64,000 nucleotides of DNA from Imbricaverruca yamaguchii (lineage: Eukaryota > Arthropoda > Thecostraca > Neoverrucidae), in contig JAOTOL010001624.1 in NCBI GenBank assembly GCA_034440575.1, positions 1,426,501 through 1,490,500 of the forward strand, given 5' to 3'. Positions 61,535-64,000 of the stretch are shown piece by piece; positions within the stretch are counted from its first letter, which is position 1; each line of letters starts with the position of its first letter. Position numbers and translations under genes: made by a program. The notes beneath the pieces were generated by a model, which saw only the letters and a program-made list of their open reading frames with translations, searched no databases and was not told where the DNA came from.

Positions 61535-61690
61535 TATTGGTGGCTATTGGTATTATCACTCGTGTACTGTCATGTGTCCATTAGCGTCGCCGATCTCTCA
61601 CGTCGATTGGCCGCGGGCGAAGAGTAGCGACGGGTGGGATTCGAACCAGCGTCCCTTCTGCTGGGAGACTGACATCCTACCCTAGACTGC
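61535..61690 (-). mobile_element. tRNA-derived SINE, family C, minus orientation
   Basis: In minus sense it has GGGTAGGATGTCAGTCTCCC (tRNA-like head), GCTGGTTCGAATCCCACC (B box), GTCGCTACTCTTCGCCCGCG and GAGAGATCGGCGACGC. Confidence 0.8.
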
Positions 61691-61812
61691 TCACCCTCTT
61701 ATCAAGCGATCTTAAAATTATCGGAAGGCGCGTGCTGAAATACCCAGTGGATAGGACAGCTTGCACAGCCAGTGCGCGCGGCATTCGATTCTGATTGATG
61801 TTCATGAAAAGT

Positions 61813-61866
61813 GTTCGTTCACACCCTGCCCCGATGTTCGCACACCGGGGCAGGGTGTGCGAACTG
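61813..61866. repeat. Strong hairpin
   Basis: GTTCG.TTCACACCCTGCCCCG pairs with CGGGGCAGGGTGTGCGAAC, arms about 19 bp, loop about 13 nt. Confidence 0.85.
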
Positions 61867-62004
61867 TCACGAAAGGTCATGTGCAGGATCACGACAGGTC
61901 ACGTGAAGGGGCACGGATCACCATCGAGCACAGCACCAGTCCATCAGCGCAGGAACGTGGGCAAACGCAGCAGTCTCACTGCGCCCACAGCCTTACATTC
62001 AGTG

Positions 62005-62115
62005 GCATACCATATGCAGTTGATGCGCCCCTAAACTACAACGACAACAACGAGTCAGCATGTGGGTGCGGTGTAGCCTATGCAGCTGATGCGCCCCTGA
62101 ACCACAATAATAACA
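62005..62115 (-). repeat. Two GGGCGC-type short elements in tandem
   Basis: ATGCAGTTGATGCGCCCCTA (about 62011-62033) and ATGCAGCTGATGCGCCCCTG (about 62079-62098), each followed by an AAC-rich run. Confidence 0.6.
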
Positions 62116-62395
62116 GCGAAGCGTCGGTCCTCTACTTCTTGTGTCATTTTATCGTGACATTGACAGTGGCCAGTTGGCAGACCCGGAGTGCACGCCCCCA
62201 GTCCCGGCAGGGCGGGGCTCGATTCGCGTCACATGATGGCGTTGAGCTGTCCGTCGATGGGGGATACGCTGGCAACCGACTCGATAGGTCTGAACGCTTG
62301 GCCACACGCTGGCTGAGTTTGAGCCCCGATGGCGGGCTAAGCTTCGTGCGGTAATTATGCCGTGTAGTCGTCATCCCGGGTGGTGTGTTGGCAAT

Positions 62396-62970
62396 TATAA
62401 GTTATTCGTGAAATAGGATGGAATATACCACTTTCAGAACACTCAATCGATATCCTTATCAAAGAAGTATCAACATCCTGCTCATTGATGCGTGTTTATA
62501 AAGTGTTCGTGTTTCCTAGTATCATGTTCATGCTCTCGATAATTGCATAAATGTACACTTGCGTTCACTGCCCGCAAAACACACTCGCTTTAAAGGCACC
62601 TCAACTAACCTTTATGGTCTGGCATGCGAAGAAAAAATATCCCCATCCCTCAACCATCGATAAGGAGTGGTGATACATGAATATTTCGCAACGCAATTTC
62701 AGGTAAAGGGATGACCTACAATGTGATATGACATGCAATGCCAGTTTATAGCATGGGTATTATTCTCCTTGTCCCGAATATAGCTCTATAAGTTATAAAT
62801 ATCAAAGCAGGTGATAAAGGTACAGTCATAAGCACCTAAACCATTGGCTCAAATTTGAGTCTAAAAGACATCAAAAGCATTTTATAGAACACTAATTTGG
62901 TAACAAATTTCGACATCCTACTGTACTCGTTTCGTCTCGGACCTCACGAAAAAACGTTATTTTAACCCTG
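62396..62970 (+). repeat. Dispersed repeat family E, copy 3
   Basis: ATGGAATATACCACTTTCAG at the start and CTCACGAAAAAACGTTATTT, then TAACCC at the end. The internal landmark GGCTCAAATTTGAGTC is shared with copy 1. Confidence 0.82.
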
Positions 62971-63063
62971 TGTTGGGCGTTGGCGTAACAAGTTCTACTG
63001 GACCGGCACCACGATTTCGCCAAACATTCAGGTGAATGTTCTCAAAGAAATCCCCAAGCCGTC

Positions 63064-63423
63064 ATGCCTCAGCCGGTTTTCTTCCCTCTCATCCTGTTCC
63101 TCGTGCATGCAGGCTTGTCGATGCTCATCCCTGGAGCAATATTGTTCGAAATGTATACCGTGTGTGCGTCATCAGGCCCCATCAAATCTCATTCGTCTGT
63201 TTGTGCGGGCCGCCCGGCTGCTGTCGGTGAAATGTCGGCAGCGTCAGATGCGGACATGCCGCTGGATGTTCCGCACGCCGCGGTCGCACTCTGTATCCTC
63301 GCCGTGTGGACTGTCGGAACAGTATTGCTCGCAGATGGATCCGAGAACGGGGCTGTTCCCGGTCAACCGCCACGGGAACGAAGCGTGGCGCATCGTTCGC
63401 CAACGGCCAAAAGATCGCCGTAG
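63064..63423 (+). CDS. Hypothetical small membrane protein
   Basis: A 119-codon frame, MPQPVFFPLILFLVHAGLSM, with a hydrophobic N-terminal segment (about residues 5-27), a polar middle and a second hydrophobic segment (AAVALCILAVWTVGTVLL, about 80-97), then a basic tail ending RSPTAKRSP. The two-segment layout and codon mix make it more credible than overlapping frames. No family is recognised, another frame is open over the same bases, and there is no splice or promoter evidence. Confidence 0.3.
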   Translation: MPQPVFFPLILFLVHAGLSMLIPGAILFEMYTVCASSGPIKSHSSVCAGRPAAVGEMSAASDADMPLDVPHAAVALCILAVWTVGTVLLADGSENGAVPGQPPRERSVAHRSPTAKRSP

Positions 63424-64000
63424 CCGTTCATGACGTTGGCAATGCCCTCGTCTACCGGGGCTGAGTTGGTTCGGTGCATTCATTAATTCCGCCTCGCCGA
63501 CATAGAAGACATTCGCTTTCAGTCTGATCAGCGGCCAGCCTCCCCAAGCTGGTAGTTGAGGCTGGCTCTTCGTGACACTTAAGATTACACGAGATGAGAC
63601 ATGCAGTCATGGGTGTGTGAACGGTCTCAAAGTTGGCAGACCTCAGCACAACTTGAACAACAACAAATCCAGCTTGGAAATTGTGCTAAGCTGATGGGGG
63701 ACTGCAGCTGATGGCCGATGGTGAGAGCAACACCGATGGTAGATCATACGTTTTTAGCACATCCAAGCAAACCAATTATGAGAGTAACGTTGGAAGTTTT
63801 GGCAATACCAAACGTAAATTGCCTTTGTGGAATGATGAATCCGATCCAGTGCCGTGCGTATACTTGGGTACTTGCCCACCTCGTTCTGCGGCATAGCGCA
63901 TATCGGCGTTTGTTTGTTTTACATAATATTTTTCAAACGATGTTGCAGCCTCGGCTATTTGATGGAGCAAATTGGCATTGGTAGGCGACGCGCCTCTAAG
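63424..64000. other. Right end of window, no gene seen
   Basis: No supported exon or repeat. Confidence 0.5.

Overview
This is a stretch of nuclear DNA from an animal. Genes are split by GT-AG introns. They sit in DNA rich in tRNA-derived SINEs, decayed non-LTR retrotransposons, a Ty3/gypsy remnant, a foldback-type DNA element and many minisatellites. Scattered degenerate CCTAA/TTAGG strings (the arthropod telomere motif) and the repeat make-up point to an arthropod, perhaps a crustacean. That placement is an inference and cannot be settled from the sequence alone.

Left part (1-14 kb). On the minus strand there are three genes: (i) a small, possibly two-exon gene for a secreted protein (signal-peptide exon 3311-3415, proposed last exon 1785-2159); (ii) a membrane-anchored alpha/beta-hydrolase-fold protein in six exons between 12120 and 5071, whose splice phases all agree and whose nucleophile Ser is replaced by Gly; and (iii) an intronless FBXW2-like F-box/WD40 protein (13851-12181). 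The FBXW2 stop codon is followed, in the same frame, by the first recognised exon of the hydrolase. A plus-strand exon candidate (2918-3022) lies inside the intron of the secreted-protein gene.

Middle (14-37 kb). A CpG-poor, repeat-filled zone holds a dead LINE inserted in a satellite and a roughly 2.4-kb foldback element inside another satellite. It is followed by a complete SRP54 gene on the plus strand: nine coding exons from 23018 to 36669, 501 codons plus stop, all splice phases consistent. Its introns carry a gypsy integrase remnant (minus strand), a SINE nested in another SINE with a target-site duplication, and two minisatellites.

Right part (37-64 kb). No complete gene is recognised. 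The region holds LINE tails, satellites, SINEs, several GC-rich minisatellites (including nine perfectly phased TGACGTCA sites), a tandem pair of possible CUB-like exons, and isolated GC-rich exon candidates.

The most unusual observation is that three separate minisatellites in the hydrolase gene are each built from, or closely resemble, a splice junction of that gene. The largest, at 48 bp per unit, multiplies in-frame acceptor sites directly in front of an exon. A fourth array (57.5 kb) repeats a Kozak-ATG plus GTAAGT donor module. A second theme is CpG bimodality: dispersed repeats exist in CpG-rich and CpG-decayed versions, which suggests germline methylation of some insertions.
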